A DNA stretch of 16,871 nt, taken from the NCBI GenBank assembly GCA_002376715.1, contig DFOK01000013.1, positions 1 through 16,871 of the forward strand. The letters run 5' to 3'. This document shows, in pieces, positions 1 to 7,474 of the stretch. The DNA comes from Bacteroidales bacterium UBA3543. GTDB lineage: Bacteria > Bacteroidota > Bacteroidia > Bacteroidales > UBA932. The first letter of the stretch is position 1. Each line of letters begins with the position of its first letter. Below the pieces are notes generated by a model. The model was given only the letters and a program-made list of their open reading frames with translations. It was not told where the DNA came from and did no database searches. The position numbers and the translations under genes are program-made.

Positions 1-28
1 TAGTATGTAGTATGTAGTATGAGTTATG
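1..28 (+). repeat. Degenerate heptanucleotide repeats at the left edge
   Basis: Three exact tandem copies of TAGTATG (1-7, 8-14, 15-21) are followed in register by AGTTATG (22-28). Further on the period fades (AATTGAG, GGTTTAT). AGTTATG differs by one C-to-T change from AGTTACG, a common unit of the arrays behind folC and purL, and TAGTATG differs from TGGTACG by two transitions. I read it as a worn member of the same family, probably sitting behind a plus-strand gene that ends just left of the window. The remaining sequence to 137 is AT-rich, and I see no clear TAnnTTTG box in it. Confidence 0.7.
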
Positions 29-137
29 AATTGAGGGTTTATTGGATTTTAGAGTTTAGTGGGGTTGATTTTTTTGAGAAAAGGCTAGAGAGTTCAGTGA
101 AGATTTATGAAGTGATAAGAGATAATAATAAAGAATA

Positions 138-1436
138 ATGAAAAACGCTATGAAGAATTTCACACCTACAAAGTACGTACTTGAAAATTTGGCTACAGGC
201 CGCAGATTTGAAGACACGGGATGGCTACTCTCAGACCCGCAGGGAACAGAACCATCTCTCATTAGAGCCATTTACGAAAAGAAACAGATAGACTTTGGGA
301 GTCAGGAAGATGGCATCTACCGTTTTGCCGACTGGCTTCCCGTCAGCCATACACTCAAAGGATCTGCCGCTACACAGACCTACAAAAGTGAGGCTCTTGC
401 TGCGGAACTCGGTCTTCCCAATCTCTATATTTCTTTTTCCGGCTACTGGCCGGAGAAGAATGCCTTTATGACCACCGGTTCATTCAAGGAGACAGAGGCC
501 TATTCGGTATGTGGCAGGCTCTCTCACAACAAGAAAGGAGTATTGGTAGTTGCCTCGGCCGGCAACACGGCCAGATCATTTGCAAAGGTCTGCTCTGAAA
601 ACAATATTCCACTGTTGTTAAGTGTTCCTGAAGACAATATTGACGCCTTGTGGTTCGACAAACCAATCAACGACTGCGTTAAACTCATCTGCTCACCCAA
701 AGGCAGTGACTATTACGATGCTATTGCGCTTGCTGACAAGGTCTGCACATCGGAGATGTTTTTCGCCGAAGGCGGAGCCAAGAATGTAGCACGCCGGGAT
801 GGGATGGGTACGACCGTGCTTTCTGCGGCTGAGGTAATCGGACGTATTCCCGATTGCTATTTTCAGTCAATCGGAAGTGGTACCGGTGCCATAGCTGCCT
901 GGGAAGCCAATCTGCGTCTGATAGAGGACGGCCGTTTCGGCAACCACAAGATGAAACTTTTCCCTTCGCAAAATATCCCTTTCACACCGATGTATGATGC
1001 GTGGAAAGTGCGCAGCAAAACCCTTCTGCCAATGGATGACGAAGAGGCACGTCTCAAGGCAATTGCAATCGATGCCAAAGTGCTTTCCAATAGAAGACCC
1101 CCTTATGCCGTGCGTGGAGGCCTCTATGACGCAATGTGCGATGCAGGAGGAGATGTGGAACTGGCGGATAACAATGACATCAAAGAGATGCAGGCACTCT
1201 TCCTGCGTACCGAGGGAATAGATATTCATCCGGCATCTGCCGTAGCCACTAAAGGTATGATCAATGCCTTTAATGCAGGTAAAATGCCGAAAGATGCTAT
1301 TATCATGCTCAACATTACCGGTGGAGGAGAAGAGCGTTTCAAACGCGACCACAAGGTTGTTTATCTCAAGCCCTCCCTTATCGCGCTGGCTTCAGACGAA
1401 GGTGTAATCACCAGAGTTGAAAATCTGTTTAAGTAA
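138..1436 (+). CDS. Cysteate synthase (PLP-dependent, threonine-synthase fold)
   Basis: Predicted to make L-cysteate from O-phospho-L-serine and sulfite, the reaction known for the Methanosarcina enzyme of coenzyme M synthesis. The protein is cytoplasmic, 432 residues, fold type II PLP. Visible landmarks are the Schiff-base lysine in TGSFKETEAYS (K117), the SAGNTAR loop that binds the substrate carboxylate (140-146), and the glycine-rich phosphate-binding loop GSGTG (246-250). The N-terminal TGWLLSDPQ and the EGGAKNVARRDGMGT stretch resemble proteins annotated as cysteate synthase in Bacteroidales more than true threonine synthases. In a bacterium without coenzyme M, cysteate most plausibly feeds sulfonolipid (capnine-type) synthesis; that is inference, since the acyltransferase is not in this window. 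The second Met (base 150, MKNFTPTKY) is an equally good start. Threonine synthase is the main alternative. The gene ends 3 bp from a convergent SulP gene. Confidence 0.85.
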   Translation: MKNAMKNFTPTKYVLENLATGRRFEDTGWLLSDPQGTEPSLIRAIYEKKQIDFGSQEDGIYRFADWLPVSHTLKGSAATQTYKSEALAAELGLPNLYISFSGYWPEKNAFMTTGSFKETEAYSVCGRLSHNKKGVLVVASAGNTARSFAKVCSENNIPLLLSVPEDNIDALWFDKPINDCVKLICSPKGSDYYDAIALADKVCTSEMFFAEGGAKNVARRDGMGTTVLSAAEVIGRIPDCYFQSIGSGTGAIAAWEANLRLIEDGRFGNHKMKLFPSQNIPFTPMYDAWKVRSKTLLPMDDEEARLKAIAIDAKVLSNRRPPYAVRGGLYDAMCDAGGDVELADNNDIKEMQALFLRTEGIDIHPASAVATKGMINAFNAGKMPKDAIIMLNITGGGEERFKRDHKVVYLKPSLIALASDEGVITRVENLFK

Positions 1437-1439
1437 TTC

Positions 1440-3176
1440 CTAAATAGAAGACTTCTTTGTTTGTTCGCTTAACATCACTATCTCAGTAGCTTTTGCAAGA
1501 GCCGGGATGATGTGTGAGAATACATGATCTCTGCCTATTTCATGAAGTAAACCGAACTTTTCTATGGAGTCATAGACATTGTCCTGGACCCCGGAAAGAA
1601 TAAGCTTTATGCCGGCCTTTTTTGAACGTTTGTATAGGCTGCGAAGGTTGTTGATTCCGGTTGAATCGATGAAAGGCACCTTGCGCATGCGTATGATACG
1701 AACTTTAAGATGACCTTTTTTGGTAGAGCGGTCAACCTCGTCGATCTTACTTGCAAGTCCGAAAAAGAAAGGTCCGTCAATTTCAAAAATTTCCACACCA
1801 TCAGGAACGGATAGTTGTTCGGTACTCTCCAATTGGGCTCTTTCTTCATTCTCGGTTGCAGCCAGATAGTCACTCTCCAGAACCGTGATTGAGGAGGTCT
1901 CGGAAACACGCTTAACAAAGAGAATTATAGCCATCAAGAGCCCCACCTCAATTGCAACTGTCAAGTCGACCAATACGGTCAGGAAAAATGTAATCAGCAA
2001 CACTATCACATCTGCTCGGTCTCCTTTGAGCAAATACTTGAATGTCCTCCATTCACTCATATTGTAGGCCACCATGACCAGGATTGCTGCAAGACAAGAG
2101 AGCGGAATATAGATGGCATAGGGCATGAGGAAAAGGAAAATCAGCAGAAGCACGAGGGAGTGAATAATACCTGCGACAGGAGTTTTTCCACCGTTATTGA
2201 TATTGGTCATTGTACGTGCAAGAGCTCCGGTTGCCGGAATACCGCCGAAAAGAGGAGTAATGATGTTTGTTATACCTTGTCCTATGAGTTCGGTATTGGA
2301 GTTGTGACGCTTGCCGGTGGCACCATCCGCAACCATTGCTGCAAGAAGCGACTCTATCGCACAGAGAAAGGCAATGGTAAATGCAGGCTGGAAGAGTTTG
2401 ACAGCTGTATCAAGAGTAATTTTGGGAGCTACGGGCTCGGGAATGGCTATTCCGCCCGCAAGTTCGGGAAATTTGCTGCCAATTGTGGCGAATTCGAGTC
2501 CGGCAAAACGGGAAAGTATCAGCGAAATGAATGTTCCCACAATAATGGCAATCAGTGAACCGGGCACTTTCTTAGTAACTCGAGGCCAGAAAATGATTAT
2601 CGCTAAACAAAATAGTGACATCAGGGTTTCGGCAATGGAAATTGAACCCAAGTTACTGAAATAACAACCCCATTTGGCAAGAAAGCTGGAGGGGACTTCC
2701 GCTATTGTCAGTCCGAAGAAATCTTTAATCTGGGTAGAGAATATAGTTACGGCAATACCTGAGGTAAAACCTATCACTATGGGATAAGGAATAAACTTGA
2801 TTAACGTACCGAGCTTGAAAACACCCATTAACACCAGCATTATACCTGCCAAAATGGTGGATATTATCAAACCTTGAATGCCAAAGTCACCAACAATACC
2901 GGCTACAATTACGATGAAAGCTCCGGTAGGACCTCCGATCAAAAAATTGGAACCTCCCAAAAGTGATGTGAGAAAACCCGCGACGACGGCGGTAATCAGA
3001 CCCTGCTGAGGGGTAACTCCTGAAGCAATACCAAAAGCGATTGCCAACGGCAAAGCCACTATACCAACAATTACACCCGCAATAAAATCCTGTATAAAGG
3101 TCTCTTTATTGTAATTACCTTTCTTAAAAAGTTCGAAAAATTTGGGTCTGAAGAGCTGTGACAGTCGGGTTTTCAT
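1440..3176 (-). CDS. SulP-family anion permease with C-terminal STAS domain
   Basis: Inner-membrane transporter of the SulP (SLC26-like) family, 578 residues. The N-terminal two-thirds is a run of hydrophobic segments, opening with a typical first segment (FIQDFIAGVIVGIVALPLAIAF) and including the family motif GGPTGAF before residue 90. The C-terminal part, from about residue 455, is a cytoplasmic STAS domain with the signature IDSTG; the serine at 505 corresponds to the phosphorylated serine of anti-anti-sigma factors. SulP members carry sulfate, bicarbonate or other anions, and the substrate cannot be read from sequence. Bacteroidota members are often annotated simply as sulfate permease. 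The adjacent cysteate synthase makes sulfate plausible, but bicarbonate (BicA-like) is a real alternative. It is transcribed alone, from a -7 box at 3227-3220. No terminator fits in the 3-bp gap to the convergent gene, so the two transcripts probably overlap. Confidence 0.93.
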   Translation of the reverse strand: MKTRLSQLFRPKFFELFKKGNYNKETFIQDFIAGVIVGIVALPLAIAFGIASGVTPQQGLITAVVAGFLTSLLGGSNFLIGGPTGAFIVIVAGIVGDFGIQGLIISTILAGIMLVLMGVFKLGTLIKFIPYPIVIGFTSGIAVTIFSTQIKDFFGLTIAEVPSSFLAKWGCYFSNLGSISIAETLMSLFCLAIIIFWPRVTKKVPGSLIAIIVGTFISLILSRFAGLEFATIGSKFPELAGGIAIPEPVAPKITLDTAVKLFQPAFTIAFLCAIESLLAAMVADGATGKRHNSNTELIGQGITNIITPLFGGIPATGALARTMTNINNGGKTPVAGIIHSLVLLLIFLFLMPYAIYIPLSCLAAILVMVAYNMSEWRTFKYLLKGDRADVIVLLITFFLTVLVDLTVAIEVGLLMAIILFVKRVSETSSITVLESDYLAATENEERAQLESTEQLSVPDGVEIFEIDGPFFFGLASKIDEVDRSTKKGHLKVRIIRMRKVPFIDSTGINNLRSLYKRSKKAGIKLILSGVQDNVYDSIEKFGLLHEIGRDHVFSHIIPALAKATEIVMLSEQTKKSSI

Positions 3177-3219
3177 CTGAAATGCTAAATAAGTCCGGTT
3201 ATTTTTGAGAATTTGAGGA

Positions 3220-3227
3220 CAAAAGTA
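3220..3227 (-). promoter_or_regulatory. -7 box of the SulP gene promoter
   Basis: Minus strand reads TACTTTTG, an exact match to the Bacteroidota -7 consensus TAnnTTTG, about 43 bp ahead of the SulP start codon. I find no well-spaced TTG -33 element. The expected transcription start is near 3213. Confidence 0.65.
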
Positions 3228-3239
3228 TCCAATTTAAAC

Positions 3240-3247
3240 TAACTTTG
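3240..3247 (+). promoter_or_regulatory. -7 box of the atoE promoter
   Basis: TAACTTTG matches TAnnTTTG exactly, 26 bp before the ATG at 3274. A TTTG at 3212-3215 could act as the -33 element, though its spacing (24 bp) is slightly long. It lies only 12 bp from the divergent SulP -7 box, so the two RNA polymerase footprints would overlap. Confidence 0.7.
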
Positions 3248-3273
3248 AAAATTAATTATCAAAAGCCTGTATT

Positions 3274-4626
3274 ATGTTCAGAAAAATGGTCAACGCCAGT
3301 GTACGTGTTGTGCAAAGATATCTGCCGGAGCCCTTCATTTTCGCTCTGCTGCTGACTTTTATTTCATTCGCGGTGGCGATGCCTGTGTGCCGACAGACAC
3401 CTTTGGAAGTATTGACCAATTGGGGCAATGGAGTATGGGGATTGCTGGCTTTTTCGATGCAAATGGCACTTGTCCTCGTATGTGGTTCTACTTTGGCCGA
3501 TGCACCGGCCATTAAAAAGGGACTTAACAAACTGGCTTCCATGCCTAAAAGACCTGTTGGAGCGATTGCTCTGGTTTCTTTGGTTTCGGCACTTGCCTGC
3601 TGGATCAACTGGGGTTTCGGCCTTATCATAGGAGTCGTATTCGCAAAGTCCATTGCACGCAAAATGCGTGGTGTAGATTATCGTCTGCTGATTGCCTCTG
3701 CATATAGCGGGTTTGTGGTATGGCACGGAGGTATCTCCGGTTCCATTCCTTTGGCACTCGCCACGCCGGGCGATGCACTGGCTACGGTTACAATGGGTGT
3801 AGTTACGGAACCGATTGCCATCAGTAATACCATTCTCTCGCTTTACAACCTGGCAATTTCCGCAATTGTCATCATTTCCCTGGTAATGGTCAATTCTCTC
3901 ATGCATCCGAAGGGCAAAGGTGTGGTAGAGGTAGATCCGAGACTCCTTGAAGAAGAAGAGGATGAGAGATCATTCAAACCTTCAACCCCGGCCGAGAAGG
4001 CCGAAAACAGTATGGTAATTTCCATTATCATATCTTTAATGGGATTTGCCTTCCTGATAATGAAGCTCTTCGTACGCGGTGAATCTCTGGATTTAAACTC
4101 TGTGATAATGCTATTCCTTTTCCTCGGAATTATATTTCACAAGACCCCTATAGCCTATGTCAAATCACTCAACAAAGCAGCCGTAGGCAGCGCAGGTATC
4201 TTGCTCCAATTTCCATTTTATGCCGGTATCATGGGTATAATGACGGGAACTTCTGCAGAAGGTATTTCACTTGCAGGAGAGATCAGCCATCTTTGCGTAA
4301 GTATTTCCAACGAACATACATTCCCCCTCCTAACCTTTCTAAGCGCAGGTCTGGTTAATATATTCATTCCTTCCGGCGGAGGACAATGGGCTGTTCAGGG
4401 ACCGATAATGATGCCAGCCGGAGCTGCATTAGGCGTTTCTCCCGCTATCACGGGAATGGCTATTGCCTGGGGTGATGCCTGGACAAATCTTATTCAGCCC
4501 TTTTGGGCTATTCCTGCACTTGCAATAGCTAAACTCGGAGCAAGGGATATCATGGGCTACTGCCTGATAAATCTCTTGATTACCGGCATTATTATCAGTT
4601 TGGGATTCTTACTCTGGACTCTCTGA
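3274..4626 (+). CDS. atoE: Short-chain fatty acid transporter, AtoE family
   Basis: Inner-membrane permease of the AtoE family, which moves short-chain fatty acids such as acetoacetate or butyrate. At 450 residues it is close to the E. coli protein (about 440) and alignable from end to end. Shared signatures include LPEPFIFALLLT near the N-terminus, the INWGFGL segment, GGISGSIPL, a charged cytoplasmic loop (EVDPRLLEEEED, about residues 212-223), HKTPIAYVKS, QFPFYAGI, the re-entrant-looking IPSGGGQWAVQGP and QPFWAIPALAIA, then GARDIMGYC. The loop splits the hydrophobic segments into two halves. No ato catabolic genes adjoin it, so it may serve either export of fermentation acids or uptake. 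The start ATG at 3274 is supported by the -7 box at 3240. It is monocistronic and convergent with the dipeptidase gene. The substrate is not determined by sequence. Confidence 0.92.
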   Translation: MFRKMVNASVRVVQRYLPEPFIFALLLTFISFAVAMPVCRQTPLEVLTNWGNGVWGLLAFSMQMALVLVCGSTLADAPAIKKGLNKLASMPKRPVGAIALVSLVSALACWINWGFGLIIGVVFAKSIARKMRGVDYRLLIASAYSGFVVWHGGISGSIPLALATPGDALATVTMGVVTEPIAISNTILSLYNLAISAIVIISLVMVNSLMHPKGKGVVEVDPRLLEEEEDERSFKPSTPAEKAENSMVISIIISLMGFAFLIMKLFVRGESLDLNSVIMLFLFLGIIFHKTPIAYVKSLNKAAVGSAGILLQFPFYAGIMGIMTGTSAEGISLAGEISHLCVSISNEHTFPLLTFLSAGLVNIFIPSGGGQWAVQGPIMMPAGAALGVSPAITGMAIAWGDAWTNLIQPFWAIPALAIAKLGARDIMGYCLINLLITGIIISLGFLLWTL

Positions 4627-4627
4627 T

Positions 4628-4683
4628 TCCGGACTCGGAATTCGGAACTAAGAAATCAAAATGCGGAGCTCAGAACTGATAAC
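4628..4683 (-). repeat. Diverged heptanucleotide array behind the dipeptidase gene
   Basis: Eight consecutive 7-bp units in one register fill the gap between the convergent atoE and dipeptidase genes. In minus-strand sense they are GTTATCA, GTTCTGA, GCTCCGC, ATTTTGA, TTTCTTA, GTTCCGA, ATTCCGA and GTCCGGA, consensus near GTTCCGA. This is one base from GTTACGA, a rotated unit of the arrays behind folC and purL, and GTTCCGA itself occurs at 11270-11276 in the purL array. Orientation is assigned so that it matches those arrays, which makes it lie behind the dipeptidase. The units are too worn to be sure of the exact borders. Confidence 0.6.
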
Positions 4684-4687
4684 TCTC

Positions 4688-4709
4688 CAGCTTTGAGCTA
4701 TCAGAGCTG
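4688..4709. terminator. Possible weak hairpin at the dipeptidase stop codon
   Basis: CAGCTTTGA and TCAGAGCTG form a 9-bp stem (one G-T pair) around the loop GCTA, spanning the dipeptidase stop (4701-4703). No T-run follows on either strand, so termination activity is doubtful. Confidence 0.3.
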
Positions 4710-5789
4710 CTCTTCAGCGTACCGTTCTACTTCTTCAAACACTCGGAGGAAATTGCCTCCCCAGATTTTTATGATCTCTTCATCGGAGAAACCCTCTTCG
4801 ATAAGACGCTTTGTCAGATTGTGATACTCGCTCATATCCTTGCAACCGATGACCCCGCCACCGCCGTCAAAATCACTGCCGACTCCTACATGATCAATCC
4901 CGACAAGGTCTATGATATAATGCAGGTGATTCATGAAATCATCCAGCGAAGCAGCACTATAATCAGGGCCGTAACGAAGTAGCCAGGCATCCAGGGCCAG
5001 ATGTATCACACCACCCTTTTCAGCAATGGCAACAATCTCTTCATCTGTGAGATTGCGTGAGAGTTCACGCACGGAAAAAGTACAGGAATGGCTTGCAATA
5101 ATGGGCGTTTTGCTCACCTGCGTGGCCTGAAGCGTAGCATCTCTAGAAGCGTGCGACAAGTCAACCACAATACCGAGACGATTCATCTCGGCAATCGCCG
5201 CTTTTCCGAAGTCTGAAAGGCCTCCGTGCAATTTAACTTTTGTTGTACCGGCATCGGCTACGGCATTATTGCCGTTATGTGTAAGTCCTATCATTCTCAC
5301 CCCCTGGTCATAATAGTATTGAACCAGCGGAAGCGAATCACCAAGACAGCAGGCATTCTCTATCGAAAGAAAGAGTGCGACCTTGCCTGCCTTTTTAAGG
5401 GCCTTCATCTCCTTTATGGAGGTGGCAATTGCACCGAGTTCACTATTCTGCTCCGCATATTGCTTGAGTAACAATATCAATGTATCGGCATATTCGCGCG
5501 CAAAACGGTGAAACTCCGGGTCGATAGGCCCCTGGTCCTGATAGGCTGCAAAGAAAGCGGCATCCAATCCACCATCATGCATCTGCTGAAATGAGACCTG
5601 GCCTCCTTTAACACCGAAATCACCATCCGGATGGGCCAGCCACATCGAAAAATCGTTGTGGGTATCAATTGTGAACATCTTTTTGTGAAGGCGCGCAACT
5701 CTTGCATCAACCGTCTCCTCAGCGCAACCTGAAGCAATAAACGCTGCTAAAACCACTAAAACTACCGAAATAAATCTTCTCTTTTGCAT
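4701..5789 (-). CDS. Membrane dipeptidase (peptidase family M19), lipoprotein
   Basis: Zinc dipeptidase of the renal dipeptidase family, expected to cleave dipeptides, possibly including D-amino-acid-containing ones. It has 362 residues. Residues 1-22 form a lipoprotein signal (MQKRR, a hydrophobic core, then lipobox IASGC with Cys22), so it should be anchored to the periplasmic face of a membrane. All five expected binuclear zinc ligands are visible: His44 and Asp46 in DTHND, Glu144 in LSIENA, His213 in VDLSHAS and His234 in IASHS. The 21-residue spacing between the last two equals that of the human enzyme. The aspartate-rich GVGSDFDGGGG motif near the C-terminus is also typical. A role in scavenging peptides or peptidoglycan fragments is inference. 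No TAnnTTTG box is evident upstream; that region is very AT-rich. The gene stands alone on its strand. Confidence 0.94.
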   Translation of the reverse strand: MQKRRFISVVLVVLAAFIASGCAEETVDARVARLHKKMFTIDTHNDFSMWLAHPDGDFGVKGGQVSFQQMHDGGLDAAFFAAYQDQGPIDPEFHRFAREYADTLILLLKQYAEQNSELGAIATSIKEMKALKKAGKVALFLSIENACCLGDSLPLVQYYYDQGVRMIGLTHNGNNAVADAGTTKVKLHGGLSDFGKAAIAEMNRLGIVVDLSHASRDATLQATQVSKTPIIASHSCTFSVRELSRNLTDEEIVAIAEKGGVIHLALDAWLLRYGPDYSAASLDDFMNHLHYIIDLVGIDHVGVGSDFDGGGGVIGCKDMSEYHNLTKRLIEEGFSDEEIIKIWGGNFLRVFEEVERYAEEQL

Positions 5790-5895
5790 TACTGTTTATT
5801 ATATTAAATATTACTTACTAAAATTTATTTATTATTTACTTAAAATTACTTGGCTTTAATTACTTATTGCTAACTTTACTTACTCTAAACCCCCT
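5790..5895. other. AT-rich intergenic stretch between folC repeats and the dipeptidase gene
   Basis: This stretch holds no gene. It should contain the dipeptidase promoter, but I see no TAnnTTTG match on the minus strand. ATTACTT recurs at 5810, 5845 and 5859, spaced by multiples of seven (35 and 14), which may be a worn, AT-drifted extension of the adjoining heptad array. With so few copies this could be chance. Confidence 0.4.
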
Positions 5896-6035
5896 CTCAA
5901 CCCTTACCTCGTAACCCGTACCACATAACCCGCAACTCGCACCCCGTAACTCGTACCACGTACCACGTAACCCGCACCCCGTAACTCGTAACACGTACCC
6001 CGCACCACGCAACTCGTAACTCGCACCCCGTAACT
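5896..6035 (-). repeat. Heptanucleotide tandem array directly behind folC
   Basis: Twenty consecutive 7-bp units in perfect register with no indels: 18 good ones from 5910 to 6035, plus two looser units at 5896-5909. On the plus strand the consensus is CG[TC]A[AC]C[CTA]. In folC sense (minus strand) it is [AGT]G[GT]T[AG]CG. Variation is confined almost wholly to three positions, and neighbouring units differ, so this is not simple slippage of one unit. The array starts 5 bp after the folC stop codon. The same consensus recurs behind purL in the opposite orientation. No hairpin or CRISPR-like repeat/spacer structure is present. Confidence 0.95.
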
Positions 6036-6040
6036 ACACA

Positions 6041-7372
6041 CTACACTATCTCCAATACCTCTGCTACAACGAAGTTGCTGCCGCAAATAAATATCAAATC
6101 CTCTTCTCCAGCCAATGAATCGGCCATCTCCAGCGCCTCCTTAACGGAAGTGGTAATGCGACCATTGATGCCATGATCTGAGAGCCGATCCGCCAGTTTT
6201 GCCGCAGGCAGAGCCCTCTCCCCTGTACTATTTGTAAAAATGAAGTGTACATCTCTAGGAAGATACGAGGCTATGCTATCTACATCCTTGTCAGCTACGA
6301 CGCCCAATATAAAAAATATATTGTCATAATCGCAGGAAATCTTGTCTATCTGCTCACGGATCCAACGCATGGCGTGAGCATTGTGAGCCGTATCACAGAT
6401 GATGGGAGCCTTACCGGAAATGCCGCCGTCATTTGCCGCCTTTCTGAGACTCTCCCATCTTCCATGCAGCCCTGTATAGGCGGCCGCATTTGAAACACCT
6501 TCAGACAATTTTTCTATATTCGGCCCCGAATCCGGCATGTTTAGCAATCCTTTCTTTCGTATTATTTCGAAAATAGCCGAAACAGTCCTGAGATTAAGGT
6601 GCTGGTAATCTCCTTTGAGATCTATTTCATCAGGAGAGAGAGGTAAGAAGGGTGGAAATTCCTCTGCAAAAAAGAGTTCTGAGGTTCCCACATCAATGGC
6701 GACCTGTTCAAAAACCGAACGTGTCTCCGGTATACTCTCTCCTATAAGGACAGGTGTTACCGGTTTGATGATACCCGCCTTCTCACGGGCAATCTCTTGA
6801 AGCGTATGGCCAAGATATTCACAATGTTCCAGCCCTATATTGGTAATGACAGAAAGCAACGGATTGACGACATTTGTGGAGTCAAGACGACCTCCAAGGC
6901 CACATTCTATCACAGCAATATCAACACCACAACTACGGAACCAGTCAAACGCCATTGCCGTTGTGATTTCAAAGAATGAGGGATTGAAATTATCAAAAAA
7001 TTCGCGGTATCTCTCCATAAAAGAAAAGACTTCTTCTTTTGAAATCATCTCATATGAACATCCTCTATTACTTTTCGAGATGATTTTCAGCCTCTCGCGA
7101 AAATCAACCAGATGTGGCGATGTGTAGAGTCCCACTTTCATCCCACAGCACGCCAGAGCGGAAGCTGTCATATGTGAGACAGAACCTTTCCCGTTTGTAC
7201 CTGCTATATGAATTACCTTATATGGCGACTGGGGAAATTCCAGCCGGGACATAAATTCACGCATTGTATCAAGTCCCGGCTTGAAAGCCCTGTCTCCAAC
7301 TCTTTGATAAGAAGGAAAACGTGTGAAAAGCCACTCGAGCATCTCTTCGTAAGCAATATCCGAAAATATCAT
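6041..7372 (-). CDS. folC: Bifunctional folylpolyglutamate / dihydrofolate synthase
   Basis: Cytoplasmic ATP-dependent Mur-ligase-family enzyme that adds L-glutamate to dihydropteroate and to reduced folates, completing folate synthesis and retaining folates in the cell. At 443 residues it has normal length. The N-terminal domain carries the ATP P-loop GTNGKGS (58-64) followed by GLYTSPHLVDFRERLKI, the family's second signature. IECGLGGRLDSTN and the ITNIGLEHCEYLG segment, with metal and ATP contacts, lie in the middle. The C-terminal domain contains CDTAHNAHAM, the usual DxAHN motif. The ATG at 7372 gives an N-terminus that aligns with other FolC proteins. It is divergent from purL; both supply purine and one-carbon metabolism, because purine synthesis uses formyl-folate. 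No TAnnTTTG box was found upstream. Its TAG stop opens a heptad array. Confidence 0.95.
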   Translation of the reverse strand: MIFSDIAYEEMLEWLFTRFPSYQRVGDRAFKPGLDTMREFMSRLEFPQSPYKVIHIAGTNGKGSVSHMTASALACCGMKVGLYTSPHLVDFRERLKIISKSNRGCSYEMISKEEVFSFMERYREFFDNFNPSFFEITTAMAFDWFRSCGVDIAVIECGLGGRLDSTNVVNPLLSVITNIGLEHCEYLGHTLQEIAREKAGIIKPVTPVLIGESIPETRSVFEQVAIDVGTSELFFAEEFPPFLPLSPDEIDLKGDYQHLNLRTVSAIFEIIRKKGLLNMPDSGPNIEKLSEGVSNAAAYTGLHGRWESLRKAANDGGISGKAPIICDTAHNAHAMRWIREQIDKISCDYDNIFFILGVVADKDVDSIASYLPRDVHFIFTNSTGERALPAAKLADRLSDHGINGRITTSVKEALEMADSLAGEEDLIFICGSNFVVAEVLEIV

Positions 7373-7439
7373 TTGATAACTTGTTTATATCCTTCTCACA
7401 AATTTGGGGAATAAAACTGATATATCTCTCAAAATGCAC

Positions 7440-7447
7440 TATTTTTG
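7440..7447 (+). promoter_or_regulatory. -7 box of the purL promoter
   Basis: TATTTTTG matches TAnnTTTG exactly, 27 bp before the purL ATG at 7475. I see no convincing -33 element. The box overlaps the in-frame TTG at 7445, which therefore cannot be the start codon of a transcript made from this promoter. Confidence 0.65.
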
Positions 7448-7474
7448 TGTGATATATTCCAAATCTTTAATGAT

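Noticed and set aside
867..1352. 161-codon minus-strand frame
   Set aside because: Antisense to the cysteate synthase gene, with no start-site signals and no recognisable domain.
5896..6035. CRISPR array
   Set aside because: Units are 7 bp with no spacers, and no cas genes are nearby.
5904..6086. 60-codon minus-strand frame encoding a 7-residue peptide repeat
   Set aside because: It overlaps the folC end in another frame and consists of translated heptad DNA; any frame through such repeats stays open on this strand.
7445..7474. Upstream TTG start for purL adding 10 residues
   Set aside because: The TTG is inside the -7 promoter box and the added residues do not fit PurL N-termini.
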